Assembly (NCBI RefSeq): GCF_030908215.1
Contig: NZ_JAVFJK010000004.1
Location: 220,921-284,920 of the forward strand
Source: Sinomonas sp. ASV486
Lineage (GTDB): Bacteria; Actinomycetota; Actinomycetes; Actinomycetales; Micrococcaceae
DNA: 64,000 nt
Reading direction: 5' to 3'
Below, piece by piece: positions 23,966-31,596 of the stretch (the stretch's first letter is position 1; the number at the start of each line of letters is the position of its first letter). The position numbers and the translations under genes are program-made. A model generated the notes under the pieces. The model saw nothing but the letters and a program-made list of their open reading frames with translations. It was not told the DNA's origin and searched no databases.

Positions 23966-24055
23966 GGGTCTGTGAAGGGCGAGGAGATCACTCTGGATGC
24001 AGACGAACCAAGGATCCGAGGGTCACACGTCGTGGCCTGCGGTCCGGACAGTCCC

Positions 24056-24087
24056 GTCGCCACCACGACTAGTCGCCACCACGACTA
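24056..24087. repeat. 16-bp perfect tandem repeat
   Basis: GTCGCCACCACGACTA occurs twice without a gap, just before the ribosome site of a small ORF. The rest of 23994-24100 shows no recognised promoter. Confidence 0.8.
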
Positions 24088-24100
24088 AGGGAGGCCTGAC

Positions 24101-24265
24101 ATGAGCACTGATCCCCCATCCGCTGCGCACGAGCGCCGGTCACCCCAGCCTCCGCCCAGAGCCTGCACCTCATGCGGAATCGCGGCGGTCTGCGGCGGGC
24201 CGCCCGCAGCGCGGGAACCGGCCGGACCGGGCCCCGCGGCGTCAGCCGAGTCGGCCACAAGCTGA
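24101..24265 (+). CDS. Small Cys-containing protein at the head of the monooxygenase operon
   Basis: 54-codon ORF that starts with ATG at 24101 behind a strong GGGAGG site (6 nt gap) and ends 84 bp before the hydroxylase gene. The N-terminal half is Pro/Arg-rich. The centre holds CTSCGIAAVCGG, with Cys22, Cys25 and Cys31 (C-x2-C-x5-C, a possible metal or redox site). The tail is Ala/Pro/Gly-rich. I recognise no family. Third-position GC is lower than in the tmo genes, so coding is plausible but not certain. It could instead be a non-functional leader. Confidence 0.45.
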   Translation: MSTDPPSAAHERRSPQPPPRACTSCGIAAVCGGPPAAREPAGPGPAASAESATS

Positions 24266-24349
24266 CGGCCAGCCCCTCCCCATTGGGCATCAATTCGCCT
24301 CACAGCACACCGAATCAGTCCAAAGCACACCCATCTGAAGGAGCCAAAG

Positions 24350-25876
24350 GTGCCAAGCCTTGAGCGGTCACAGTGGTATGACCTCACACGCGACATGAAC
24401 TGGACGTTTTCATACGTCAATGAAGAGGAGGTCTTCCCCGAGGAGATGTCCAACAGCTACGGCGTCGCAGCCCAGGACTGGTGGCCCTGGGACGAGCCGT
24501 ACAAGGTGACCTACACGGAGTACGTCCACAACCAGTACGGCAAGGACGCCTCCGTGTACGCCGTCAACGCAGTCGTCGGGCGCTCGAAGATCTTCGAGTC
24601 GCTCGACCCGGGCTGGAAGTCCGCCATCCTCGCCCACTACGGCGCAATCGCCGTCCCCGAATACGTCGCCGGCATCGGCGAGTCGCGGATGGGCCGTTTC
24701 GGCCGGGCGGCCGCATGGCGCAACATGGCGATGTACGGCACGCTGGACGAGACCCGGCACGGGCAGATCCAGACCTACTTCCCGTACGGCCTCCTCGCAA
24801 AGGAGCCGCGGGCAGACTGGGCCCACAAGGCCTTCCACACGAACGAATGGGCCGCCATTGCCGCGCGCAGCCTCTTCGACGACATGTTCGCTGCCAACGA
24901 CGCGGTCTCCACGGCCATCCAGCTGACCTTCACCTTCGAGACCGGTTTCACCAACCTGCAGTTCCTGGGCATGGCGGCCGACGCGATGAAAGTCGGCGAC
25001 GTCGACTTCGGCTCGCTGATCTCCTCGATCCAGACCGACGAGGCGCGCCATTCGCAGCAGGGCGAGCCGACGGTGAAGATCCTGATCGAGCAGGGCAGAA
25101 AGGATGTTGCCCAGAAGCTGGTCGACCACATGTTCTGGCGGTCGTGGAAGGTCTTCGCGCTGCTGACGGGCCTGTCGATGGACTACTACACGCCGCTCGA
25201 GCATCGCACGCACTCCTTCAAGGAGTTCATGGAGGAGTTCATCGTCAAGCAGTTCCTCGAGCAGTTCCGGGACTTCGGTCTGGAGAAGCCCTGGTACTGG
25301 GACGAGCATTTCCTGCCCGAGCTCGACTGGCTCCACCACGCCTATCACGAGGGTGTCTGGACCTGGCGTCCGACCGTCTGGTGGAACCCCGACGCCGGCG
25401 TCTCGCCGGAGGAGCGCGACTGGCTGGAGTCGAAGTACCCGGGCTGGAACGAGACCTTCGGCCGGCACTGGGACGTCGTGGGCGAGAACATCCGCGACGG
25501 CCACGAAGAACTCACCCTCCCCGAGACGCTGCCGATCGTCTGCAACATGTGCCAGGTCCCGATCTGTACCCCGGCGGGCCACGCCGCGGGCAAGCTCGAT
25601 AGCCCGCTCCCGCACACCGTGATCCACGAAGGCCGTCAGTACAACTTCTGCTCCGTGCCCTGCAAGTGGATCTTCGAGGAGCAGCCCGAGCGGTTCGCAG
25701 GCCACACCACCCTCGTGGACCGGTTCCTCGCCGGCGAGATCCAGCCGCCAGATCTGGCGGGCGCCCTCGCCTACATGAGCCTCTCCCCGGAGGAGTGCGG
25801 CCGGGACGCCACCAACTACAGCTGGGCCCAGAAGCCCTACATCCCCGCAGCGACGCTCGTCGCCGCCGACCACTGA
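24350..25876 (+). CDS. tmoA: Diiron monooxygenase hydroxylase alpha subunit (toluene-4-monooxygenase type)
   Basis: 508-aa catalytic subunit of a soluble diiron monooxygenase. As I recall TmoA numbering, all six iron ligands align at identical positions: Glu104, Glu134, His137, Glu197, Glu231 and His234 (motifs DETRHGQ and TDEARHSQQ). Active-site residues Ile100, Ala107, Phe176, Phe196, Thr201 and Phe205 are kept, but position 103 is Pro (Gly in T4MO, Glu in ToMO). The C-terminus has Cys398, Cys401, Cys406, Cys434 and Cys438, a possible zinc site as in phenol hydroxylase. The start is GTG after GAAGGAG. Likely substrates are toluene/benzene or an alkene such as isoprene. Confidence 0.9.
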   Translation: MPSLERSQWYDLTRDMNWTFSYVNEEEVFPEEMSNSYGVAAQDWWPWDEPYKVTYTEYVHNQYGKDASVYAVNAVVGRSKIFESLDPGWKSAILAHYGAIAVPEYVAGIGESRMGRFGRAAAWRNMAMYGTLDETRHGQIQTYFPYGLLAKEPRADWAHKAFHTNEWAAIAARSLFDDMFAANDAVSTAIQLTFTFETGFTNLQFLGMAADAMKVGDVDFGSLISSIQTDEARHSQQGEPTVKILIEQGRKDVAQKLVDHMFWRSWKVFALLTGLSMDYYTPLEHRTHSFKEFMEEFIVKQFLEQFRDFGLEKPWYWDEHFLPELDWLHHAYHEGVWTWRPTVWWNPDAGVSPEERDWLESKYPGWNETFGRHWDVVGENIRDGHEELTLPETLPIVCNMCQVPICTPAGHAAGKLDSPLPHTVIHEGRQYNFCSVPCKWIFEEQPERFAGHTTLVDRFLAGEIQPPDLAGALAYMSLSPEECGRDATNYSWAQKPYIPAATLVAADH

Positions 25877-25887
25877 GGAGACCCCTG

Positions 25888-26133
25888 ATGGCACTGTTCC
25901 CGCTGCAAGGCATGTTCGACGGCGATTTCCTCTTCATGCTCGTCCAGGTCGATGACCAGGACACGATGACGCAGGTCGCCGAGAAGGTCGCCCACCACGC
26001 CGTCGGCCGTCGCGTACCCGCGCAAGACCGGCCGATGCAGGTCCGCCACAACTCGGTCGTAGTCCCCGCGGACGCGACAGTGAGAAGCGCCAGCTTCGCC
26101 CCGATGGCCCTCGTGGAAGTCGGGTACGCGTGA
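25888..26133 (+). CDS. tmoB: Monooxygenase hydroxylase gamma subunit (TmoB-like)
   Basis: 81-aa subunit, matching the roughly 84-86 aa of TmoB/TouB. It begins MALFPLQGMFDGDFLFMLVQ, with the TmoB-typical FP-l-g-f-gDF pattern of this ubiquitin-like fold. It packs against the alpha subunit in the (abg)2 hydroxylase. It follows tmoA by 11 bp with a GAGGAG site, and its stop overlaps the tmoC start (TGATG). Confidence 0.87.
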   Translation: MALFPLQGMFDGDFLFMLVQVDDQDTMTQVAEKVAHHAVGRRVPAQDRPMQVRHNSVVVPADATVRSASFAPMALVEVGYA

Positions 26134-26522
26134 TGAGCGCCGACGTCCACCTCGGCGCCGACGTCGAGATCAAGTGGGTCGAGGTTCCTGAGGCGCAGGA
26201 CATCTGGGAAGGCGACATCGTAGACGCCGAGGTCGACGGTGAGCAGGTCATCATCGTCCACCACCTCGACGGCTCGTACGACGCCTTCCAGGGTCTCTGC
26301 CCGCACCAGGAGGTACTGCTGGCCGACGGCAAGTGGGACGAGGAGTCCTGCGTGATCGCCTGCCCCGGCCACCTCTGGGAGTTCGACATGAAGAAGGGCG
26401 ATGGCATCAACCCAAAGGGGTCCACGCTCTACCGCTACCCCGTCAAGGAGCAGGGCGGCGTGGTCCGCGTCGGCATCCCCCAGGACGGCGAGGCCCACTA
26501 CACCAAGTCCTACGAGAGCTGA
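26133..26522 (+). CDS. tmoC: Rieske ferredoxin of the diiron monooxygenase (TmoC-like)
   Basis: 129-aa Rieske protein that carries electrons from the reductase to the hydroxylase. The cluster motifs are CPHQ and CPGHLWEFD (C-x-H ... C-x2-H), with the hydrophobic flank typical of T4moC. A dedicated Rieske component separates the four-component toluene/alkene monooxygenases from the phenol hydroxylase and methane monooxygenase groups. The ATG at 26133 overlaps the tmoB stop. It is unrelated in sequence to the other Rieske ferredoxin at 6295. Confidence 0.9.
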   Translation: MSADVHLGADVEIKWVEVPEAQDIWEGDIVDAEVDGEQVIIVHHLDGSYDAFQGLCPHQEVLLADGKWDEESCVIACPGHLWEFDMKKGDGINPKGSTLYRYPVKEQGGVVRVGIPQDGEAHYTKSYES

Positions 26523-26529
26523 GGCTGAC

Positions 26530-26838
26530 ATGACGCAGACCTACAACAAGAACCTGCTCGTCGGCCCAGTCATCCGCGGCTTCGATCCGGACCTCGCCGA
26601 GGCTGTGCTGGCTGCGATCGAGCGAGACAACCCCGAGGCCGAGGTGATGGTCGACGATCAGGGCGGCTATGTCCGCATCCACACCCCCGGCCGGTGTGTG
26701 CTGACCCGCGACACGCTCGAGGACGAACTCGGCTACACCTACCCGATCACTCGGCTGGAGCAGGCGCTCGCCTCCTTCTCCGGTCGCGTGCGCACCTCCG
26801 ACGACAGCATCGAGTGGTACCTCGAGAGGACCAACTGA
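26530..26838 (+). CDS. tmoD: Monooxygenase effector (coupling) protein (TmoD-like)
   Basis: 102-aa cofactor-free regulatory protein, close to the 103 aa of TmoD. It shows NLLVGPVIRGFDPDLAEAVL, DNPEAEVMVDDQGGYVRIHT and the C-terminal SFSGRVRTSDDSIEWYL, all typical of the MmoB/TmoD family. It binds the hydroxylase and tunes the active site and coupling efficiency. It begins 7 bp after tmoC and ends 1 bp before tmoE. Confidence 0.9.
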   Translation: MTQTYNKNLLVGPVIRGFDPDLAEAVLAAIERDNPEAEVMVDDQGGYVRIHTPGRCVLTRDTLEDELGYTYPITRLEQALASFSGRVRTSDDSIEWYLERTN

Positions 26839-26839
26839 C

Positions 26840-27853
26840 ATGGCCATGATCCCCGCCACCAACCGCAAGCTGCGCACCTGGAGCCAGTTCGGCGACGTGA
26901 AGCGCAAACCGACGCCCTACGAGGCCGTCACCGGCAAGTTCCACTATCACTTCCGGCGGGAGCCGGCGCCGTTCGAGATGGACCCGCACACGCCGCTGAA
27001 CCTCTGGTACCTCAAGAACCGCGAGGGTTCGGCGTTCCAGGTCGACGATTGGGAGCAGTTCCGCGACCCCTTCAAGCTCACCTACCGCGACTACGTCGCG
27101 ATGCAGCATGAGCGCGAAATCTTCGTCGATGGCATGATCGACCGTGCCGAGGCGAGCAACCACCCCGCGACGCTGTCCCCGGAGTGGGTTGCGGCTCTCG
27201 GAGACGTGCTCGTCCCGCTGCGGTTCCCAATCCACGTGCTCCAGATGGTGAGCCTCTACGTCGGCCAGCTGGCACCGTCGTCGTACATCACCAACTGCGC
27301 CCACTTCCAGGCCGCGGACCAGATGCGCCGCATCCAGCGGATCGCGTACTGGACCAAGGTGCTCGACAACGCCCACGGTGGCGACATCGCCTCGACCGAG
27401 CGCAGTCGTCAGATCTGGGAGTCCGACCCGGCCTGGCAGCCGCTGCGCAAGGCGCTGGAGGAGCTGCTCATCACCTACGACTGGGGTGAAGCGTTCACCG
27501 CGCTCAACGTGGTTCTCAAGCCGACCCTGGACGCGATGTTCAACGAGGCGATGAGCGAGCTGGCGACGCAGAACGGCGACGCGTTCGTCGCGGAACTGGC
27601 CGCCGAGTTCGCCCATGACTCTGCCCGCAGCCGCGACTGGACCCAGGCGCTGACGGCCTACGCCCTGGAGCGCGACCCGAAGCTGTCCGGGGTGCTCGAC
27701 GGCTCGGTCCAGAAGTGGACGCCGATCGCCGATGCGGCAGTCGACGGCTTCGCCCCAGTGTTCAGCAAGGCTCCCATTCCGTTCAACCCGGCAGCCGTCA
27801 CCGAGAAAGCACGGAGCACCCGCGATGAGTTCATCGTTGGCACCTCAATCTGA
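26840..27853 (+). CDS. tmoE: Monooxygenase hydroxylase beta subunit (TmoE-like)
   Basis: 337-aa beta subunit, ferritin-like but without iron ligands. Family features are RKLRTWSQFGDVKRKPTPYE near the N-terminus, then FKLTYRDYVAMQHERE, HVLQMVSLYVGQLAPSSYIT and RIQRIAYWTKVL. The length is near the 327 aa of TmoE. It forms the hydroxylase core with the alpha and gamma subunits. The 3' end overlaps the reductase gene by 29 bp. Confidence 0.9.
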   Translation: MAMIPATNRKLRTWSQFGDVKRKPTPYEAVTGKFHYHFRREPAPFEMDPHTPLNLWYLKNREGSAFQVDDWEQFRDPFKLTYRDYVAMQHEREIFVDGMIDRAEASNHPATLSPEWVAALGDVLVPLRFPIHVLQMVSLYVGQLAPSSYITNCAHFQAADQMRRIQRIAYWTKVLDNAHGGDIASTERSRQIWESDPAWQPLRKALEELLITYDWGEAFTALNVVLKPTLDAMFNEAMSELATQNGDAFVAELAAEFAHDSARSRDWTQALTAYALERDPKLSGVLDGSVQKWTPIADAAVDGFAPVFSKAPIPFNPAAVTEKARSTRDEFIVGTSI

Positions 27854-28868
27854 AGACCTCTTCCCCGGGCCCGGCACGCCGGCCCCGGGGAAGGTGGGCA
27901 TCTTCCACGTGACGGTCGAGCCGACCGGCGACACCTTTCCTGTGCGCCCAGGAGAGCCGATCCTGACCGCGGGACGGCGCGCTGGCGTGTGCCTGCCGTT
28001 CGAATGTGGCTGGGGATCGTGCGGGACCTGCAAGGCGACGGTCGTGTCCGGCGAGGTCGAGTCGCTCTTCCCAGCGGCGCCGTCGATCGACCCGCGGGAC
28101 GAGCGACGCCGCCACGTCATCACCTGCCAGAGCACCACGGCGACGGACGTGACGCTCAGGGTCACTCGCCTCGGGCCCTTCGCAGAGCGGCCGACCTCTG
28201 ATCACGTTGCGCGGCTCGTGGACAGGAGCGAGCTCGGTCCGGACATCTGCTCGTTCACCTTCGATCTGGGCGGCCATGCTGAATTCCGGCCCGGCCAGTA
28301 CGCAATCCTTGAACTCGCCCCGGACCTGCGCCGGTGCTACTCGATGGACGGGCTCCCGGGACAGGAGGTCACCTTCGTGGCCAAGCGCTACGAAGGGAAG
28401 GCCGGCAGCAACGCCCTGCACCGCCTGGAGGTGGGTGCCGAGCTGCCGATCGCGCTCCCGTTCGGCGACATGTGGCTGCGAGACGATGACGCCGACGCGA
28501 TACTCGTCGCCGGCGGCACGGGCGTGGCTCCGATGCTGTCTCTCCTGCGGCACATCGCCGGTCAACGGCGCACCCACCCGGTGACTGTCCTGTACGGCGC
28601 GAACACCCGCGAGGAGCTCGTGTGCCTGGATGAACTGGCCGAGGCGGTGGCCGCACTGCCCCTGGGCGAGCTTGTCCCCGTGGTGCAGAGGCCGGACCCG
28701 TCCTGGACAGGCCGCAGCGGCTTCGCCACGGCGCCGCTCAAGGAGATGGCAACGCCCGAGCACCGCTACTACCTCGCGGGCCCGCCACCGATGGTCGACG
28801 CCGTGATGGCCGTCCTGCGCGACACCGGTGTTCCCCTCGACCGGATCCACTACGACAGGTTCGGCTGA
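27825..28868 (+). CDS. tmoF: Monooxygenase NADH reductase (TmoF-like)
   Basis: 347-aa reductase with three modules. A plant-type [2Fe-2S] ferredoxin domain comes first (CLPFECGWGSCGTC and a later Cys in ITCQS, about residues 45-115). Then come an FAD domain (RRCYSM, near GQYAILEL) and an NAD domain (LVAGGTGVAPMLSLLRHIAG). It takes electrons from NADH to the Rieske component. The ATG at 27825 lies inside tmoE; a longer in-frame extension lacks a ribosome site. It is about 20 residues longer than TmoF, mostly at the N-terminus. Confidence 0.9.
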   Translation: MSSSLAPQSEDLFPGPGTPAPGKVGIFHVTVEPTGDTFPVRPGEPILTAGRRAGVCLPFECGWGSCGTCKATVVSGEVESLFPAAPSIDPRDERRRHVITCQSTTATDVTLRVTRLGPFAERPTSDHVARLVDRSELGPDICSFTFDLGGHAEFRPGQYAILELAPDLRRCYSMDGLPGQEVTFVAKRYEGKAGSNALHRLEVGAELPIALPFGDMWLRDDDADAILVAGGTGVAPMLSLLRHIAGQRRTHPVTVLYGANTREELVCLDELAEAVAALPLGELVPVVQRPDPSWTGRSGFATAPLKEMATPEHRYYLAGPPPMVDAVMAVLRDTGVPLDRIHYDRFG

Positions 28869-28998
28869 CCGCGCGGCATCGAAACCACCATGCGGTGGCC
28901 GAGTCCCGCACAGGACCTCGGCCACCGCGCCCGGCATTCTGCGCAGAAGGCTATTCGGGGCCGCAAGGCCGCCAGCCACGCATATCCAGGAGGAGAGC

Positions 28999-29397
28999 AT
29001 GCACGACACGCGGAATCATCAACACGGCTCCGGCCAGTTCGTAGGATCGGCGGTCGTCGCCGGAGCGTCCTATGGCCACCGGACCACTCTCCTGCACCTG
29101 CGGACGTTCGCCGGAGAAGACCTCGACTTCGCGATAGCCGACATTCCCGACTCCGCAGGGGCAGCGAGACTGCGCAGCAGCATCCACCGTCCCATCTCCG
29201 TCAAGATCCAGCATGGCGGTGAACGGTGCAGTGTGATTGCGCTGACCGCAAGTGGACCGCGGCGCTGGAACGTCACCCTGGGCACGGCCTTGGCGCTACA
29301 CCAGTCAGGGGTGCACGCAGTGGTCGACGGGGGCCTCCAGAACCGAGTGGCCTGTCCCACCACGATCGGCCGGGAAGCACCTGCCCCTTCTCACTGA
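28999..29397 (+). CDS. Unrecognised 132-aa protein following the monooxygenase reductase
   Basis: The ATG at 28999 follows a very strong AGGAGGAG site. The product is soluble, His-rich at the N-terminus (HDTRNHQHGSGQF) and alternates short hydrophobic stretches (TTLLHLRTFAGEDLDFAIAD; VIALTASGPRRWNVTLGTAL). This suggests a small alpha/beta or beta domain. I recognise no family. It lies 130 bp after tmoF on the same strand, so it may be a late operon member or have its own promoter. It is a candidate accessory factor of the monooxygenase. Confidence 0.65.
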   Translation: MHDTRNHQHGSGQFVGSAVVAGASYGHRTTLLHLRTFAGEDLDFAIADIPDSAGAARLRSSIHRPISVKIQHGGERCSVIALTASGPRRWNVTLGTALALHQSGVHAVVDGGLQNRVACPTTIGREAPAPSH

Positions 29398-29481
29398 CCC
29401 GGGACGGTCCACTCCTCCTAGGGCCCATTCCGGGCATTCGCGTCGCTGGGCTGGCTCTTCGCCTCGACCATGGCCTTGCCT

Positions 29482-29487
29482 TAGCCT
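29482..29487 (+). promoter_or_regulatory. -10 box TAGCCT of the FMN oxidase gene (leaderless)
   Basis: TAGCCT ends 6 nt before the GTG start at 29494, and no ribosome site is present. Confidence 0.45.
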
Positions 29488-29493
29488 CGGGAT

Positions 29494-30792
29494 GTGAGCG
29501 AGTCCTTCGGCCGGCGAGTCCAGGCACGGATCTACCGCAATGGCGTCTTCGGCAGACGCGCCGCCGTGCCCACGAACCCGGCCGAGCTCGAGCGCCGCGC
29601 CCTGGCGAGGATGTCCCGCGAGGCCCGTGGCTACGTGGCCACCGGCGCCGGAATGGGCTCGACCATGGCGGCGAACCGCGCCGCGTTCGACCGGTGGCGG
29701 CTCGTCCCCCGCCTCGCGCGCGACGTCTCCGCGCGGGACACGTCCGTCGAGCTGTTCGGCCGCCGTCACCCCGCCCCTTTCCTCGCGGCACCCATCGGCG
29801 TCCTCGAGCTGGCACACCCGGCTGGGGACCTCGCAGCCGCCCGCGCGGCCCGCGCGGCGGGCGTGCCGATGATCATCTCGTCGCAGGCGTCGTACGCCAT
29901 GGAGTCGATCGCCGCCCAGCTCGGAGACACGGAGCGGTGGTTCCAGCTGTACTGGAGCAGCGAGGATGCGGTGGTCGAGTCGTTCGTGCGGCGCGCGGAG
30001 CGGATCGGGTGCGGCGCCATCGTCGTCACCCTCGACACGATGGTCCTCTCGTGGCGCACCCTCGACCTTGACAACGCCTTCCTGCCGTTCGCGCTAGGGA
30101 TGGGAATCGCGCAGTACACCTCGGACCCGGCCTTCCGCGCGCTCGTCAACGAGCGGCTCGCCTCTGGCGCGTCCGGGGAGCGCACGACGGCGCGTCCTAC
30201 CCCCGCGGCGGTTCGCTCGCTCGTGCGGCTGGCCCGGGAGCATCCCGGCGGGTTCCGGGAGAATCTCACCTCGCGTGTGCCGAGGGCGAGCGTGGAAACG
30301 TTCCTCGACGTGTTCTCGCGAACCACTCTCACGTGGTCCGACCTGGCCTGGCTGCGGGAGCGGACCCGCCTGCCGATCCTGCTCAAGGGCCTCCAGCACC
30401 CCGATGACGCGCGGGCCGCGCTCGAGCACGGCGTGGACGGGATCATCGTGTCCAACCATGGCGGACGTCAGCTCGACGGCGCGCTTGGGTCCCTGGACGC
30501 GCTCCCCGGAGTGGTCGAGGCAACGGCCGGGCGCGTTCCCGTCCTCTTCGACTCGGGCGTGCGCTGCGCGGCGGACGCGTTCAAGGCGCTCGCGCTCGGC
30601 GCCGCGGCGGTGTGCATCGGACGGCCGTACATGTACGGGCTTGCCCTCGCCGGGGAGGAAGGCGCGCGCGAGGTGTTCGAGGGGATGCGCGCCGAGTTGG
30701 ACCTCACGATGGCCGTTGCCGGGGTGACGGGGGTGGACGATATCGGGCCGGACAGCCTTACCGCGGACGGCATACTGGCCGGATGGAGCTGA
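29494..30792 (+). CDS. FMN-dependent alpha-hydroxy-acid oxidase (lactate 2-monooxygenase-like)
   Basis: 432-aa flavoenzyme of the LldD / lactate monooxygenase / glycolate oxidase family, which oxidises 2-hydroxy acids. It has FLAAPIGVLELAHPAGDLA, FQLYWSSEDAVVESFVRRAE, VVTLDTMVLSWR, LLKGLQHPDDARAALEHGVD and the signature VSNHGGRQLDGALGSLDALP with the catalytic His and Arg. The length and a loop insert (about residues 210-235) match lactate 2-monooxygenases. The insert carries the GCGCACGACGGCG motif at 30180. GTG start; the 3' end overlaps the next gene by 10 bp. Confidence 0.88.
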   Translation: MSESFGRRVQARIYRNGVFGRRAAVPTNPAELERRALARMSREARGYVATGAGMGSTMAANRAAFDRWRLVPRLARDVSARDTSVELFGRRHPAPFLAAPIGVLELAHPAGDLAAARAARAAGVPMIISSQASYAMESIAAQLGDTERWFQLYWSSEDAVVESFVRRAERIGCGAIVVTLDTMVLSWRTLDLDNAFLPFALGMGIAQYTSDPAFRALVNERLASGASGERTTARPTPAAVRSLVRLAREHPGGFRENLTSRVPRASVETFLDVFSRTTLTWSDLAWLRERTRLPILLKGLQHPDDARAALEHGVDGIIVSNHGGRQLDGALGSLDALPGVVEATAGRVPVLFDSGVRCAADAFKALALGAAAVCIGRPYMYGLALAGEEGAREVFEGMRAELDLTMAVAGVTGVDDIGPDSLTADGILAGWS

Positions 30793-31076
30793 GCTTCGAC
30801 GGCGACGTGATCGAATGGCGGGGCCCCGCGCCGTTCGTCTTCGTCCGGGTCCCCGATGAGGAGTCGGAGGAGATCCACGCGGTCTCGCGCGAGCTCACCT
30901 ACGGCTGGGGCTGTATCCCCGTCTCGGTGCGCTTGGGCGGCTCTGAGTGGACCACCGCCCTCATGCCGAAGGACGGCGCCTACCTCGTGCCGCTGCGCAA
31001 GGCGTACCGCGAGGCCGAGGGGATCGACGTGGACGACGTCGTTCCGGTGACCCTCACGCTCGGCACCCGTGGTTGA
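30783..31076 (+). CDS. DUF1905 domain protein
   Basis: 97-aa protein with the DUF1905 pattern: ELSFDGDVIEWRGPAPFVFVRVPDE, GWGCIPVSVRLGGSEWTTAL, YLVPLRKAYREAEGIDVDDVV and VTLTL. It is a small beta-barrel of unknown function. The ATG overlaps the end of the preceding gene. A CATACT box 6 nt upstream suggests that it also has its own leaderless transcript. Confidence 0.8.
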   Translation: MELSFDGDVIEWRGPAPFVFVRVPDEESEEIHAVSRELTYGWGCIPVSVRLGGSEWTTALMPKDGAYLVPLRKAYREAEGIDVDDVVPVTLTLGTRG

Positions 31077-31106
31077 GCGACACCGAAACCTGGGCATACT
31101 GACCGA

Positions 31107-31469
31107 GTGGAACTCTGGCAGAAGCTGCAGATCAAACCGGGCATGACGGTTGCTGTGCTCAACGCGCCCGCGGATGCGCCGGCTTTGGAGGGCCCTTTCG
31201 AGGCGAGCGACGACGCCGGGGCCGCGGCCGCCGTCGTGCTCTACGCGGCCAACCGCGATGAGCTAGCCGCACGCGGTGCGGCAGCGGTCCGCGCGGCCCA
31301 CGAGGACCGGCTCGCGTGGATCGCCTATCCGAAGGCGAAGAAGCTCGGCACGGACCTCAACCGCGATCTCCTGGCCCAGGAGGTCATCGCGCTCGGCGCC
31401 GACCCGGTGCGGCAGGTCTCGCTCGACGACGTGTGGTCGGCGCTCCGGTTCCGCCCCGCGTTCCGCTGA
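31107..31469 (+). CDS. Small conserved actinobacterial protein (DUF3052-like)
   Basis: 120-aa soluble protein. It has LWQKLQIKPGMTVAVLNAPA, a central Ala-rich stretch, then LAWIAYPKAKKLGTDLNRDLL and VRQVSLDDVWSALRFRP. The 'WIAYPK..-LGTDLNRD' and 'D-VWSALRFR' patterns recall the DUF3052 group, where the role is unknown. The GTG start has a CATACT box exactly 6 nt before it and no ribosome site, so it is probably leaderless. Confidence 0.7.
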   Translation: MELWQKLQIKPGMTVAVLNAPADAPALEGPFEASDDAGAAAAVVLYAANRDELAARGAAAVRAAHEDRLAWIAYPKAKKLGTDLNRDLLAQEVIALGADPVRQVSLDDVWSALRFRPAFR

Positions 31470-31596
31470 GCCAGACCTATTCGCCGCCCAGAGCACGGGG
31501 ATAGATTCGTGCGGTCACGGCTCGCCGCACCCGTTCGCATTCCCTCAGCCGTGACGCTGCTGAATCCGGGCAATTCCTCAGAAGATGGGCAGGAAC

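Larger units (their letters stand above)
23822..23993. repeat. Tandem duplication (unit about 86 bp) of the luxR start region
   Basis: Copy 1 starts at 23822 and copy 2 at 23908, each beginning CATGACCCTCCTGTGATGCC. Similarity continues through A(T)ACGGGTAG or ATACAGGTAG, the GGGTGANNTCACCC palindrome and GAAGGGCGAG. Identity falls to about 80 % after the first 20 bp, so the duplication is not recent. Confidence 0.85.

Noticed and set aside
24410-25894. 494-codon minus-strand frame opposite tmoA
   Set aside because: Shadow of the hydroxylase gene, which has all diiron ligands in place.
29494-30792. L-lactate dehydrogenase LldD
   Set aside because: The extra loop segment and overall length fit lactate 2-monooxygenase-like enzymes better, but the substrate is open, so no gene symbol was given.
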